NCBI GenBank assembly: GCA_965119215.1
Contig: CBCPKK010000032.1
Location: forward strand, 32,700-96,699
Length of the DNA: 64,000 nucleotides
Origin: Buttiauxella sp965119215
GTDB lineage: Bacteria > Pseudomonadota > Gammaproteobacteria > Enterobacterales > Enterobacteriaceae
Direction: 5' to 3'
Positions 36,123-44,268 of this stretch are shown piece after piece. Under the pieces are notes generated by a model. It was given only the letters and a program-made list of their open reading frames with translations. It was not told where the DNA came from and did not search any database. The first letter of the stretch is position 1, and the number at the start of each line of letters is the position of its first letter. The position numbers were made by a program, and so were the translations under genes.

Positions 36123-36673
36123 GCATCCAAACTAAACCAATGACCCTGACCATCAACAACAAACCGTACGGCCCGATTGACGTGCCGGAAGGGTTGATGA
36201 TGATCGATTTCCTGCACGAATATGTCTATCTGACCGGTTCACGCCTGGGCTGCGGGCAGGGCATTTGCCACGCCTGTGTGGCGATTGTCGATAACCCAAG
36301 CGGCACCAGCGAAGAAGTGCGCACCTGTATTACCGGTGCTCATTTCTTTAACGGCAAAAAGGTGCGTACCGTTGAAGGGCACGCCAAAGTCGATGAGCAG
36401 GGCGAAGTCGTCGAACTGTCGCCGATTCAGCAGTCGTTCCTTGATCACTACAGCTTCCAGTGCGGTTACTGCACGCCGGGCTTTGTGAACGCGGCGACCA
36501 TTTTCGTTGAAAAACTGAAACGTGAGCCAATAGAGCGCGAAGATCTGGAAGGTGCCATTTCCCATGCGCTGGAAAACCACATCTGCCGCTGCACGGGCTA
36601 TGTGCGTTACTACGAAGCGGTACGTGACGTGGTGCTGAAAACACCGGGGCTGGTGAAGGAGGCGGTGAAATGA
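36119..36673 (+). CDS. 2Fe-2S subunit of the molybdenum hydroxylase
   Basis: The 184-residue small subunit carries two 2Fe-2S clusters. The N-terminal plant-ferredoxin domain has CGQGICHAC followed by the fourth Cys in VRTC. The C-terminal four-helix domain has CGYCTPGF and CRCTGY. It passes electrons from the molybdenum site to the cytochrome subunit. It has no signal of its own and is presumably exported together with the Tat-bearing large subunit. It overlaps both neighbours by four bases (ATGA), making a tightly coupled three-gene operon. Confidence 0.94.
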   Translation: MSIQTKPMTLTINNKPYGPIDVPEGLMMIDFLHEYVYLTGSRLGCGQGICHACVAIVDNPSGTSEEVRTCITGAHFFNGKKVRTVEGHAKVDEQGEVVELSPIQQSFLDHYSFQCGYCTPGFVNAATIFVEKLKREPIEREDLEGAISHALENHICRCTGYVRYYEAVRDVVLKTPGLVKEAVK

Positions 36674-37911
36674 AAAAACGTCTCGCGCTAATTGTGCTGG
36701 CGATCGTCGTCATTATTGTGGCGATTTTGTACTGGCGGGAATACCGCACGTATGACGGCCCGGTGCAAAAAGTGACTGCCAGCAAAGAGCAAATCGAGCG
36801 GGGAAGTTACCTGGCGAAAGCGGCTGACTGCGCGGCTTGTCACACGGCATCTGGCGGTGCGCCGCTGGCGGGTGGGTATCCACTGGAATCCCCTTACGGC
36901 ACGATTTACGGCAGCAACCTGACGCCATCTGCTGACCAGGGGATTGGCCGCTGGACGAAAGATGATTTCTACAAAGCGCTGACCGAGGGGGTTACGCCAA
37001 CCGGGCGTCACCTGTTCCCGGCAATGCCTTACACCTCGTACAAAAATATCTCGCGCCAGGACTCGGACGATATTTATGCTTATCTGATGACGCGCCCTGC
37101 GGTAAATGTGGCGACGCCGGATAACGAAATGAGCTTCCCGTTCAACCAGCGTATCGCGCTGATTGGCTGGAATATTATGTTCCACAGCAAAGATCCGCTT
37201 CCGGCGATTTCAACAGGCGATTCCGCCGACTGGCAGCGTGGGCGTTATCTGGCTGATGTGCTTGGGCACTGTGGCGAATGCCATACCGAGCGCGGATTAC
37301 TGGGTCAGATGAAGCTGGATAAAGCGATGCAGGGCGGGGAATTAGGGCGCTTTATGGCTCCTGATATTACGCCTAAAGCGTTAGCGCAACGTGGCTGGAC
37401 TCCGCAGGATGTGAAGCAATTCCTCACCACCGGTTTTGCGCCGCAGGGCAGCGCGTTCAGCGAAATGCACATGGTGGTGGATTTGAGTACCCAACACCTG
37501 ACGCCTGAGGATCAAAAAGCGATGGCGACATACCTGATGGGTGAAACGCCTCCGGCTGCGGTTCCTGCATCACTGGGTAAAGGAAGCGAAGCGGGGCGTA
37601 TGACTTATCTGGATCAATGTTCCGGTTGCCATGCGCGTGAAGGGGAAGGCAAACCGCACGTTGCTGTTTCGATGCTAAACAACGCCACCTTGCGCCAGCC
37701 AGACGCGAAAAACCTGATTGTCTCAGTGCTTGATGGCCTGCCAGCGCAGAATTTCCCGAACGGGGAAAGCATGCAAAGTATGCCAGGCTTCGGTGAGCGC
37801 CTGAACGATGAGCAAGTCGCTGAACTGGTGAACTACCTGCGCGTAACCTGGGGTGGATTGCCGGGGGATGTGACCGCCGAGCAGGTGAAGGCATTGCGTC
37901 CAGAGAAGTAA
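36670..37911 (+). CDS. Triheme cytochrome c subunit, membrane-anchored
   Basis: This 413-residue protein has a single N-terminal membrane anchor (RLALIVLAIVVIIVAILYW) and three cytochrome c domains with CxxCH heme sites: CAACH (54-58), CGECH near residue 200 and CSGCH near residue 320. It resembles the cytochrome subunits of periplasmic alcohol, aldehyde and nicotinate dehydrogenases, which hand electrons to the quinone pool or terminal oxidases. Here it would serve as electron acceptor of the molybdenum hydroxylase. It is unusual for an enterobacterium to carry such a triheme partner. A palindromic repeat (copy B) follows. Confidence 0.93.
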   Translation: MKKRLALIVLAIVVIIVAILYWREYRTYDGPVQKVTASKEQIERGSYLAKAADCAACHTASGGAPLAGGYPLESPYGTIYGSNLTPSADQGIGRWTKDDFYKALTEGVTPTGRHLFPAMPYTSYKNISRQDSDDIYAYLMTRPAVNVATPDNEMSFPFNQRIALIGWNIMFHSKDPLPAISTGDSADWQRGRYLADVLGHCGECHTERGLLGQMKLDKAMQGGELGRFMAPDITPKALAQRGWTPQDVKQFLTTGFAPQGSAFSEMHMVVDLSTQHLTPEDQKAMATYLMGETPPAAVPASLGKGSEAGRMTYLDQCSGCHAREGEGKPHVAVSMLNNATLRQPDAKNLIVSVLDGLPAQNFPNGESMQSMPGFGERLNDEQVAELVNYLRVTWGGLPGDVTAEQVKALRPEK

Positions 37912-37926
37912 TTCTTTCCTGGTTTT

Positions 37927-38007
37927 CTCCCTCCCCTTGCCAGGGGAGGGAGGAGACTAGCGCCTTTAGCTCCTCCACCTGGTAAGGGGGAGGTTGGGTG
38001 GGGGTCA
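37927..38007 (-). repeat. Palindromic intergenic repeat, copy B
   Basis: Read on the minus strand this approximately 81-bp element begins TGACCCCCACCCAACCTCCC. It then follows copy A (27941-28033) with only scattered changes through AAAGGCGCTA and the second G-rich arm. It lacks the outermost part of one arm. The two copies are therefore about 10 kb apart in opposite orientation. It stands between the cytochrome gene and the CstA-family gene and may also act as a terminator for the former. Confidence 0.8.
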
Positions 38008-38154
38008 TTTAATAAGCCAGACCAAAAACCACTCACCCCACCTATCTAACCGCTTAACTCCTCATTTGACCGCTCACTAAAACTCCCACTTGTTGCCTCT
38101 AAAACCCATGCCAGCATAGCGCTGAATTTTTTCTCTTTGGCTCTGGAGTGGGTA

Positions 38155-39954
38155 ATGCAACACGCACTAACGTTTGTTATCGCGACCCTGTGTATTCTTG
38201 CCATCTGCTATCGCCTTTACGGGGTGTTCTTCGTCCGTAAAGTGCTCAATGCTGATGATTCAGAAATCACACCGTCACATGTTCTTGAGGACGGCAAAGA
38301 CTACGTCCCGACTAAAAAATGGGTTAACTTCGGCAGCCACTTTGCCGCAATTGCTGCTGCTGGTCCTTTGGTCGGCCCGGTACTGGCGGCACAATATGGC
38401 TATCTGCCTAGCTTCTTATGGTTGTTGATTGGCTGCGTGGTAGGCGGCGCGGTACACGACACCGTGGTGCTGTTTGCGTCCATGAAACACCGTGGTAAGT
38501 CACTCTCAGAAGTGGCAAAAGCGGAGCTTGGGCCGGTAGCAGGCTGGTGTACCGGTCTTGCGATGCTGTTCATCATCACCATTACCATGGCGGGTTTGTC
38601 GATGGTGGTGGTTCACGCACTGGAACGTAACCCTTGGGGTACTTTTGCGGTATTCATGACCATCCCTGTGGCGATTTGCGTTGGCCTGTGGGAGCGTTAT
38701 ACCGGCAGCATGCGCGGTGCAACATGGGTCGGCATTATCGTGATTTTTGCCTGCGTGATCATCGGCCCGTACATTCAGGAATCTTCATTTGGTGAATGGC
38801 TGAGCCTGCGTGCCTCAACGGTTAGCCTGGTGTTGCCATTCTATGCTTTCTTCGCAACGGCGCTGCCGGTCTGGATGCTGTTGACTCCGCGCGGTTACCT
38901 GTCCAGCTTTATGAAAATTGGCGTATTCGGTGCGCTGGTGATTGGCGTGGTGTTCATCAACCCGGAAATCCAGTTCCCGGCGGTGACGGAGTTTATCCAC
39001 GGTAATGGCCCTGTGCTGGCAGGCCCGGTTTGGCCGTTCATCTCTATTACCATCGCTTGTGGTGCGATCTCAGGTTTCCACGCCTTTATCGGTTCCGGTA
39101 CTACGCCGAAGCAAATCGACAAATGGAACGACATTCTGCCCGTTGCCTTCGGTGCCATGCTGGCTGAATGTGTGGTCGGTGTAATGGCGTTAATTGCTGC
39201 AACCGCGCTGCATCCAGCGGATTATTTCGCTATTAACTCCTCACCAGAAGTCTTTGCTGGTCTTGGCATGAACGTGGTGAATTTGCCGCAGCTTAGCGAA
39301 TCAATCGGTCTCGATCTTTATGGTCGTACCGGTGGGGCAGTCACGCTGGCGGTGGGTATGGCGGATATCTTCACCCGCATTCCGTGGTTCAGCCACCTGG
39401 CATCCTATTTCTTCCAGTTTGTGGTGATGTTTGAAGCCGTATTTATTCTGACTGCGGTGGATTCCGGTACGCGTGTTGCACGTTACTTGCTGCAAGATTT
39501 CCTAGGCGATATCTGGGCTCCGCTAAAACGTACCAACTGGATGCCGGGCGCAATTGGTTGCAGCATCGTGGCCTGCCTGCTGTGGGGTTATTTGCTGAAC
39601 TCGGGCGATATCAACTCGGTGTGGGCATTGTTTGGCGTCTCTAACCAGTTAATGGCATCCATCGGCCTGATGATTGGCGCAACGATCATTCTGCGCATGT
39701 CTGAAAAACGCTGGTACGTGCTGACTTGCCTGGTGCCGCTGTCTTATCTGTATGTAACGGTGAACTACGCCGCTTACTGGATGGTGAAAAACGTCTACTT
39801 CAATAGCGCAGCGAAAGGTTTCAATATCTTCAACGGCACGATTTCGATTGTGATGGTGACGCTGGGTCTGGTCATTATGATTGCGTCGATTCAACGCTGG
39901 TTTGTGCTGTGGCGTGCTCGTGGGAATAATGAGCCGATTGAACTGCTGTCCTGA
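38155..39954 (+). CDS. CstA-family peptide/pyruvate transporter (short form)
   Basis: This 599-residue inner-membrane protein has about 15 hydrophobic segments and the CstA family core: WVNFGSHFAAIAAAGPLVGPVLAAQYGYLPSFLWL, GGAVHDTVVLFASMKHRGKSL, and GSGTTPKQIDKW. E. coli CstA and BtsT (YjiY), which take up pyruvate and peptides, are about 700 residues; this is the shorter form. ATG 38155 follows CTGGAG; an in-frame TTG upstream is rejected. BtsSR, the pyruvate-sensing system that activates btsT in E. coli, is encoded in the same window, so it is a candidate target. An intrinsic terminator follows. A degraded copy of its 3' end lies at 40548. Confidence 0.92.
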   Translation: MQHALTFVIATLCILAICYRLYGVFFVRKVLNADDSEITPSHVLEDGKDYVPTKKWVNFGSHFAAIAAAGPLVGPVLAAQYGYLPSFLWLLIGCVVGGAVHDTVVLFASMKHRGKSLSEVAKAELGPVAGWCTGLAMLFIITITMAGLSMVVVHALERNPWGTFAVFMTIPVAICVGLWERYTGSMRGATWVGIIVIFACVIIGPYIQESSFGEWLSLRASTVSLVLPFYAFFATALPVWMLLTPRGYLSSFMKIGVFGALVIGVVFINPEIQFPAVTEFIHGNGPVLAGPVWPFISITIACGAISGFHAFIGSGTTPKQIDKWNDILPVAFGAMLAECVVGVMALIAATALHPADYFAINSSPEVFAGLGMNVVNLPQLSESIGLDLYGRTGGAVTLAVGMADIFTRIPWFSHLASYFFQFVVMFEAVFILTAVDSGTRVARYLLQDFLGDIWAPLKRTNWMPGAIGCSIVACLLWGYLLNSGDINSVWALFGVSNQLMASIGLMIGATIILRMSEKRWYVLTCLVPLSYLYVTVNYAAYWMVKNVYFNSAAKGFNIFNGTISIVMVTLGLVIMIASIQRWFVLWRARGNNEPIELLS

Positions 39955-39980
39955 TTGAATGATTTGCTCGTAGTACGAAA

Positions 39981-40015
39981 AATCCGTAATCGCATTAAAG
40001 ATTACGGATTTTTTT
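39981..40015 (+). terminator. Intrinsic terminator after the CstA-family gene
   Basis: AATCCGTAATC pairs perfectly with GATTACGGATT around an eight-base loop, followed by a T-run and preceded by an A-run. It can act in both directions, for the transporter gene and for the opposing yjaA-like gene. Confidence 0.92.
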
Positions 40016-40053
40016 ATGCGGTTTTCTCAGATTCTTAATATTCGTGTCGTTCA

Positions 40054-40434
40054 TTACTCCAGAGATGCACCATGCTCAAAGGCTTCCTTGATTTCGCTAT
40101 CACTGAGAACTCCGTTTGCGTAAGTGAGTATCAGCCCCGCGTTACGGAAGGCAAGGCGAGCGGTAAGCTCGCTTAATGTCCTAATTTCTACCGGACTCAG
40201 TCCTCCCTGAGTTATTTCCAGTGCATGGACGACCAGCCCGGGACGATTAAAAGGGGTGTTGAAACGCGGCATAAGGGGTTTAGCCAGTTCGTTAAGGAGT
40301 TTCTCAGCCGGAAAAAAATCCCCTACCAGCAGCCTTTCAGTACTGAACGTCGCATAACCCGTCGCTTGTTGCTGGGTATCAATGTTGCGCACCGTGATTT
40401 GATTCTTGCGGATTTGGATATAAATAAGAGCCAT
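40054..40434 (-). CDS. yjaA: YjaA-like stress response protein
   Basis: The 126-residue protein begins MALIYIQIRKNQITVRNID, with RLLVGDFFPAEKLLNEL and the C-terminal GGLSPVEIRTL and GVLSDSEI. From memory this follows E. coli YjaA (127 residues) along its length (LYIQIRRNQITVRDL, ADFFVAEKVL, EGGLSQVEERIL, AVLSDSAV). YjaA has been linked to acid and hydrogen peroxide stress; its biochemistry is unknown. No signal peptide or membrane segment is seen. ATG 40434 is used; the codon before it is a TTG. It lies between the CstA gene and a fragment of that gene's 3' end, not in the E. coli yjaA location. Confidence 0.65.
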   Translation of the reverse strand: MALIYIQIRKNQITVRNIDTQQQATGYATFSTERLLVGDFFPAEKLLNELAKPLMPRFNTPFNRPGLVVHALEITQGGLSPVEIRTLSELTARLAFRNAGLILTYANGVLSDSEIKEAFEHGASLE

Positions 40435-40547
40435 CAAAGAATTCCATTTCTGAAGTAAGAGGCCAAATCTTACGCCGTGATTGTTAAATATGTATATCCT
40501 AAAATGGCTGAGACATTAGCGACTGAATCACTTACTCTTCTGATGCC

Positions 40548-40665
40548 GAAGCATTTCAACATCTTCAACGGCACGATTTTGATGGTGGCGCGGGGCCTGG
40601 TTATTATGATCGCGTTGATTCAACGCAGGTTTGCGCAGTGGTGGCATGTGGGCATAAGGGACAGG
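40548..40665 (+). pseudogene. Degraded copy of the 3' end of the CstA-family gene
   Basis: The stretch TTTCAACATCTTCAACGGCA to about 40665 matches 39826-39945 of the intact transporter gene. Translated, HFNIFNGTILMVARGLVIMIALIQRRFAQWW corresponds to GFNIFNGTISIVMVTLGLVIMIASIQRWFVLWR, with a two-codon deletion and several changes. The rest of the gene is absent. It lies just upstream of the lipoprotein start, suggesting that a rearrangement using the cstA 3' end brought in the genes between. Confidence 0.8.
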
Positions 40666-40674
40666 ATTCCCGCG

Positions 40675-41058
40675 ATGAATAAATATCTCATTGTTTTACT
40701 GGTTTTTTTCTTGACGGGCTGCCCAATGGGCGACCGCGGGCCACAATATTTACCGCTTGATACAGTGGTGGTAAATAATAAGATTTGTGTTTTTGTTAAA
40801 AAAGATAATTTAGCGGAGCAAGAGCGTTTGCTAAGGGTTTCAGTCAGGAAGTCCGGGCAGGATAATAATGCATATGAAAAGACGTTTTATCATTCTGAGT
40901 TAACGACTGAACTTAAAGCGAATGAATGTATTACCGGTGTTTCTGATTTCGCTTATGAGCCTGGCTCTTCATATGATATCAACGTTCAGACGCCACATAA
41001 TAGTTATCAAACCAGTTTTATAGTCTGGATGTATGGTCAGAACATGATGCTGAAATAG
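40675..41058 (+). CDS. Putative periplasmic lipoprotein, resembles T6SS immunity lipoproteins
   Basis: The 127-residue protein begins with a lipoprotein signal (MNKYLIVLLVFFLTGCPMGDR), with lipidation expected at Cys16 in LTGC. The CPMGDR start, the strand-rich body (VVVNNKICVFVKKDN) and the single later Cys (NECITGV) resemble a family of small enterobacterial lipoproteins annotated as putative T6SS immunity lipoproteins; this rests on memory of the family. No effector gene adjoins it, so it would be an orphan. ATG 40675 is chosen because the signal peptide starts there. The open frame upstream is the degraded cstA end and not part of the gene. A terminator follows. Confidence 0.65.
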   Translation: MNKYLIVLLVFFLTGCPMGDRGPQYLPLDTVVVNNKICVFVKKDNLAEQERLLRVSVRKSGQDNNAYEKTFYHSELTTELKANECITGVSDFAYEPGSSYDINVQTPHNSYQTSFIVWMYGQNMMLK

Positions 41059-41084
41059 TGGTGTGTTTATCATGTACAGTAGAT

Positions 41085-41117
41085 TAAAGAGCCGGTCCTC
41101 CGTGACCGGTTTTTTTA
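41085..41117. terminator. Intrinsic terminator after the lipoprotein gene
   Basis: GCCGGTC pairs with GACCGGT around a short loop, followed by a run of eight T residues. It overlaps the end of the converging gene at 41115. Confidence 0.85.
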
Positions 41118-41612
41118 TTGTACGTTCACAGAAGAAACGTAATCTGCACGGTACTGAATTTTCACACGCTTGCCGTCACGAGTGTATTCGGTGTACGGAT
41201 AGACTTCTTTCCAGCCTTCAGCCAGCAATTTCTTTTCTACGCCAGAAGTGTTCAGGCCTTTAAGATCCTGAGCTTTCAACGCTTGTTTGCTGCCAGTCGT
41301 TGATGCTGTTGTGCCTGCAACTTGCTGAAGTGCGCCATGCGCGCGTTTTTTGCCCCATTCGGCAGAAACCTGGTTTTCGGAACGCGTAAAGCTCAGGGTG
41401 TAGCCTGCGCCTTTCCACTCGGCAAAATCAGGGTTGTTGATGGTGCGGGTGGCTTTTTTGCCGTTAATGCTAACAGCGTTGTTTTTCACGGTAACGTTCA
41501 CCGGCTCGCCTGCGGCTTTCCAGCTACCATTGGCTAAATCCAGTGCCAGTGCAGCAGGGGATAACACCAAACCGCCAACCAATGCTGCAACGATCATTCC
41601 AGATTTGTTCAT
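41115..41612 (-). CDS. Periplasmic protein of unknown function
   Basis: The 165-residue protein has a clear signal peptide (MNKSGMIVAALVGGLVLSPAALA, cleavage expected before LDLANGSWK). The mature part has two regions. The first (GEPVNVTVKNNAVSINGKKATRTINNPDFAEW) looks beta-rich. The second (LKGLNTSGVEKKLLAEGWKEVYPYTEYTRDGKRVKIQYRADYVSSVNV) resembles a small PepSY- or BON-like alpha/beta unit, but I do not recognise the family. ATG 41612 has AGAGAG seven bases upstream; an adjacent ATG at 41615 is too close. It is transcribed alone. Confidence 0.75.
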   Translation of the reverse strand: MNKSGMIVAALVGGLVLSPAALALDLANGSWKAAGEPVNVTVKNNAVSINGKKATRTINNPDFAEWKGAGYTLSFTRSENQVSAEWGKKRAHGALQQVAGTTASTTGSKQALKAQDLKGLNTSGVEKKLLAEGWKEVYPYTEYTRDGKRVKIQYRADYVSSVNVQ

Positions 41613-41847
41613 CATTAACTCTCTTATTTAATTGTCACACTTCCCATTATTCACTGTGCGGGAATATGAAAAGTGGAATTTTTTCGGTGCGAGATAATGC
41701 TGCCGGACACCGGTATCGATATTGATTTATATCAAATTGGTGAATGAGTTAATGGGTAAATATTCCTAATAATTATAACTCATGCGAAGGGAGTGTCCTG
41801 CGGGCTTGAGCGGCCACAACCCGCTTTCGCAGGCTGTGGCTGACGGT

Positions 41848-44268
41848 TTACTCTTCTGTAATGACTTTATTAGCAGGCTGTTCAAGGATCATGGTTTGCG
41901 TCTGGCTCAGGCTAATTCCTTGCGCACGTAGCATTTTTAGAATTTCGTAGAGCAGATCGCTGCGGGTCGAACTCACCATACGCGGGCTATTCACATAACC
42001 CGTCACGCTCAGCACAATCCCGGTTGGCCCCAGCTCTTTGAAGCTGACCGATGGCGGCGGGGTTTCCAGAATAGATTCATGCCGGTTATAGGCTTCGAGC
42101 AGTAAATTGCGCACCTGTTCAGGGTCGATATCCAGCGGGAACGTCAGCGCAATTGTTGCCACGCCTTGTGCATTGCCCATCGTAGCGTTACGCACGTTTT
42201 GCGAGATTAGCTGCGAGTTCGGCACAATAACCGTGGATTTGTCACCTAATTGAATCTCTGTGGCACGCACGTTGATGCGGCGAATATCGCCTTCAACACC
42301 GCTGATACTCACTAAATCGCCTACTTTTACCGGCCGCTCGGTCAACAGAATCAAGCCGGAGATAAAGTTCTTCACAATTTCCTGCAAGCCAAAACCGATA
42401 CCGACCGACAGGGCGCTGACAATCCACGCCAGTTTGTCCCACTCGATGCCGAGCATTGAGAGCGTCAGCATGATAATCAGCACGTAGCCAACGTTGGTAA
42501 ACAGCGTCACCAGCGAGGCGCGCAGCCCACGATCCATCATAGTTTTCGGCAGGAAGTCGTTATCCAGCCAACGGCGTGTGGAGCGCAGCACATACCAGCC
42601 GACGACCAGACACAGCACCGCGTTAAGGCCATGCGCCGGAATGATTTTCATACCTTCGAGGCCTTTTCCGCCCCACATCTCGGCGATTTTAGTCAGCAAT
42701 TCCATCGGCGTGGTGGTGCCGAAGGTCCCGTTAAGCAGCGCGACGGCTGCCATCACTAATAGCGATGTTTTCCCCACGGCTGAAAACAGTGTGGCGGCGA
42801 GCGACAGATGGCGGTCGTTCAGGCTCAGCGTACTTTTGAGGAGTTTCCCACTGTGAGTGCCTGGCGAGAATATCGCTTCGCATAAATCCACTACGAAATG
42901 AATCAGCAGGTACAGGCTGCTAATCACCAGTCCTATCCACAGCAGTTCGAAGGTGACGAAGCGTGCCAGCGGGATGTAACCAATGAGCAACGCCAGCAGA
43001 ATAACGAAAGCTGTGAGGCTGATGACCAGGTGAATCAGGCCTGCGACCGTTGAGCGAACCTCGGTGTGCTCGCCTTCAGAAAGCATCTGGCGGCGTATCC
43101 GATTGACGCGAATCGGTGCAATCAGGCAATTAAGCGCAACCAGCAAAGCCGCCAGGCCGTTGCCAAATAATGTGGCGTCTAAACTTGCCCCCACCAACGC
43201 ATTCAGCTGTTCAATGACGCCGAAGATAAAGATGAACGTGGCCAGCAAAATGGGGAATGAGCCCAGCGTTTTTGCCAGCGGATCGGCAATCCCCGGCAGA
43301 CGCCAGGAGGGGTGACGATTAGAAAGCAGGGCGATACCCAGACCGGCAATCACCGCGGAAAAATAGGTCAGCTCGATCAACTGTTCGGCGAACTCATTCA
43401 CCCATTGCGAGGTATCGGGCAGGCGCGTGAAGGTATAGCACAGCAACTGCGCGCTGAACCCCAGCGTCAGCGTGGTACTTAACGTGGTGAAACAGGCAAG
43501 GAAGCTGCGACGAAAACGCCCTTGCGGCAGCCAGCGAGGCAGAACCCAGTTAATCGGTTTATCCAGCGCGTGGCGGCCAAACAGCCCGATCCCCAGTGCT
43601 AAAAGTAGATAGATACCGGTGCCCCAGCGCCAGTCGTCGCTCCAGGCTTGATCCCAGGCATCGCTAACTTGCGTACCAAACTCGCTAAAGCGCGCGGCAT
43701 CTTTATCGTTAGGATTAAACACCGGTGACCAGAATTTTTCGCCAAGAATACTGCCGGTGTTCAGGGCGATTTGTGTTTTCAGCGCGTCGCGGCGTAACCC
43801 GTAGATTTGTGAAGACAGGTTCTGTGCGCCAACGGCAATGGCCTTGGTTTGTTCAATTTGCTTTGTAAGCAGGGTCTTACTGTTATTCAACTGCTTGCGC
43901 TGGCTGGCCACCTGCGGAGTTTCCGCAAGTGTGCCTGGCGCTGGAGGCGGCCCAAGGACATCCAGTTGCGCCTGAACCTGGGCTAATTGCGGAGCCAGAG
44001 CGACAGTGAGCTTATCGGCTTCAGTCACCAGCTTTTGCGCATCATCGTTAAGGCCGGTGAATTGTTTATCGGTTTTTGCCGCTGATACCCGCTGTTTGAG
44101 CGAATCCAGCTGTTTTTGCAGCGCAGGCAGAGCGGTGCTGGCATTGACCTTCGCGGGCTCTTCCGTGGCCGATTGCCCTGTAGCCTCATCCGCATGAGAC
44201 AGTAAGGGCGTCATCATCAAACAAGACAACAATGCCAGCAGGAGCGGCAATCTTAATAATTTTTGCAT
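41848..44268 (-). CDS. MscS-family mechanosensitive ion channel, large form
   Basis: This 806-residue inner-membrane protein has a signal peptide (ending LLSHA), a periplasmic, Gln/Lys-rich, coiled-coil-like domain of about 190 residues, and some ten membrane helices. A C-terminal MscS core has the pore helix region VSALSVGIGFGLQEIVKNFISGLILLTERPVKVGD, the beta domain VEGDIRRINVRATEI, and PNSQLISQNVRNAT. The periplasmic part fits the DUF3772 type. Such channels release solutes upon osmotic downshock. It is not clearly MscK, MscM or YbiO, so no symbol is given. It is divergent from the fim cluster. Confidence 0.9.
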   Translation of the reverse strand: MQKLLRLPLLLALLSCLMMTPLLSHADEATGQSATEEPAKVNASTALPALQKQLDSLKQRVSAAKTDKQFTGLNDDAQKLVTEADKLTVALAPQLAQVQAQLDVLGPPPAPGTLAETPQVASQRKQLNNSKTLLTKQIEQTKAIAVGAQNLSSQIYGLRRDALKTQIALNTGSILGEKFWSPVFNPNDKDAARFSEFGTQVSDAWDQAWSDDWRWGTGIYLLLALGIGLFGRHALDKPINWVLPRWLPQGRFRRSFLACFTTLSTTLTLGFSAQLLCYTFTRLPDTSQWVNEFAEQLIELTYFSAVIAGLGIALLSNRHPSWRLPGIADPLAKTLGSFPILLATFIFIFGVIEQLNALVGASLDATLFGNGLAALLVALNCLIAPIRVNRIRRQMLSEGEHTEVRSTVAGLIHLVISLTAFVILLALLIGYIPLARFVTFELLWIGLVISSLYLLIHFVVDLCEAIFSPGTHSGKLLKSTLSLNDRHLSLAATLFSAVGKTSLLVMAAVALLNGTFGTTTPMELLTKIAEMWGGKGLEGMKIIPAHGLNAVLCLVVGWYVLRSTRRWLDNDFLPKTMMDRGLRASLVTLFTNVGYVLIIMLTLSMLGIEWDKLAWIVSALSVGIGFGLQEIVKNFISGLILLTERPVKVGDLVSISGVEGDIRRINVRATEIQLGDKSTVIVPNSQLISQNVRNATMGNAQGVATIALTFPLDIDPEQVRNLLLEAYNRHESILETPPPSVSFKELGPTGIVLSVTGYVNSPRMVSSTRSDLLYEILKMLRAQGISLSQTQTMILEQPANKVITEE

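Noticed and set aside
40477..40674. Longer start for the lipoprotein at 40675
   Set aside because: The upstream codons are a decayed piece of the cstA 3' end; the lipoprotein signal peptide begins at 40675.
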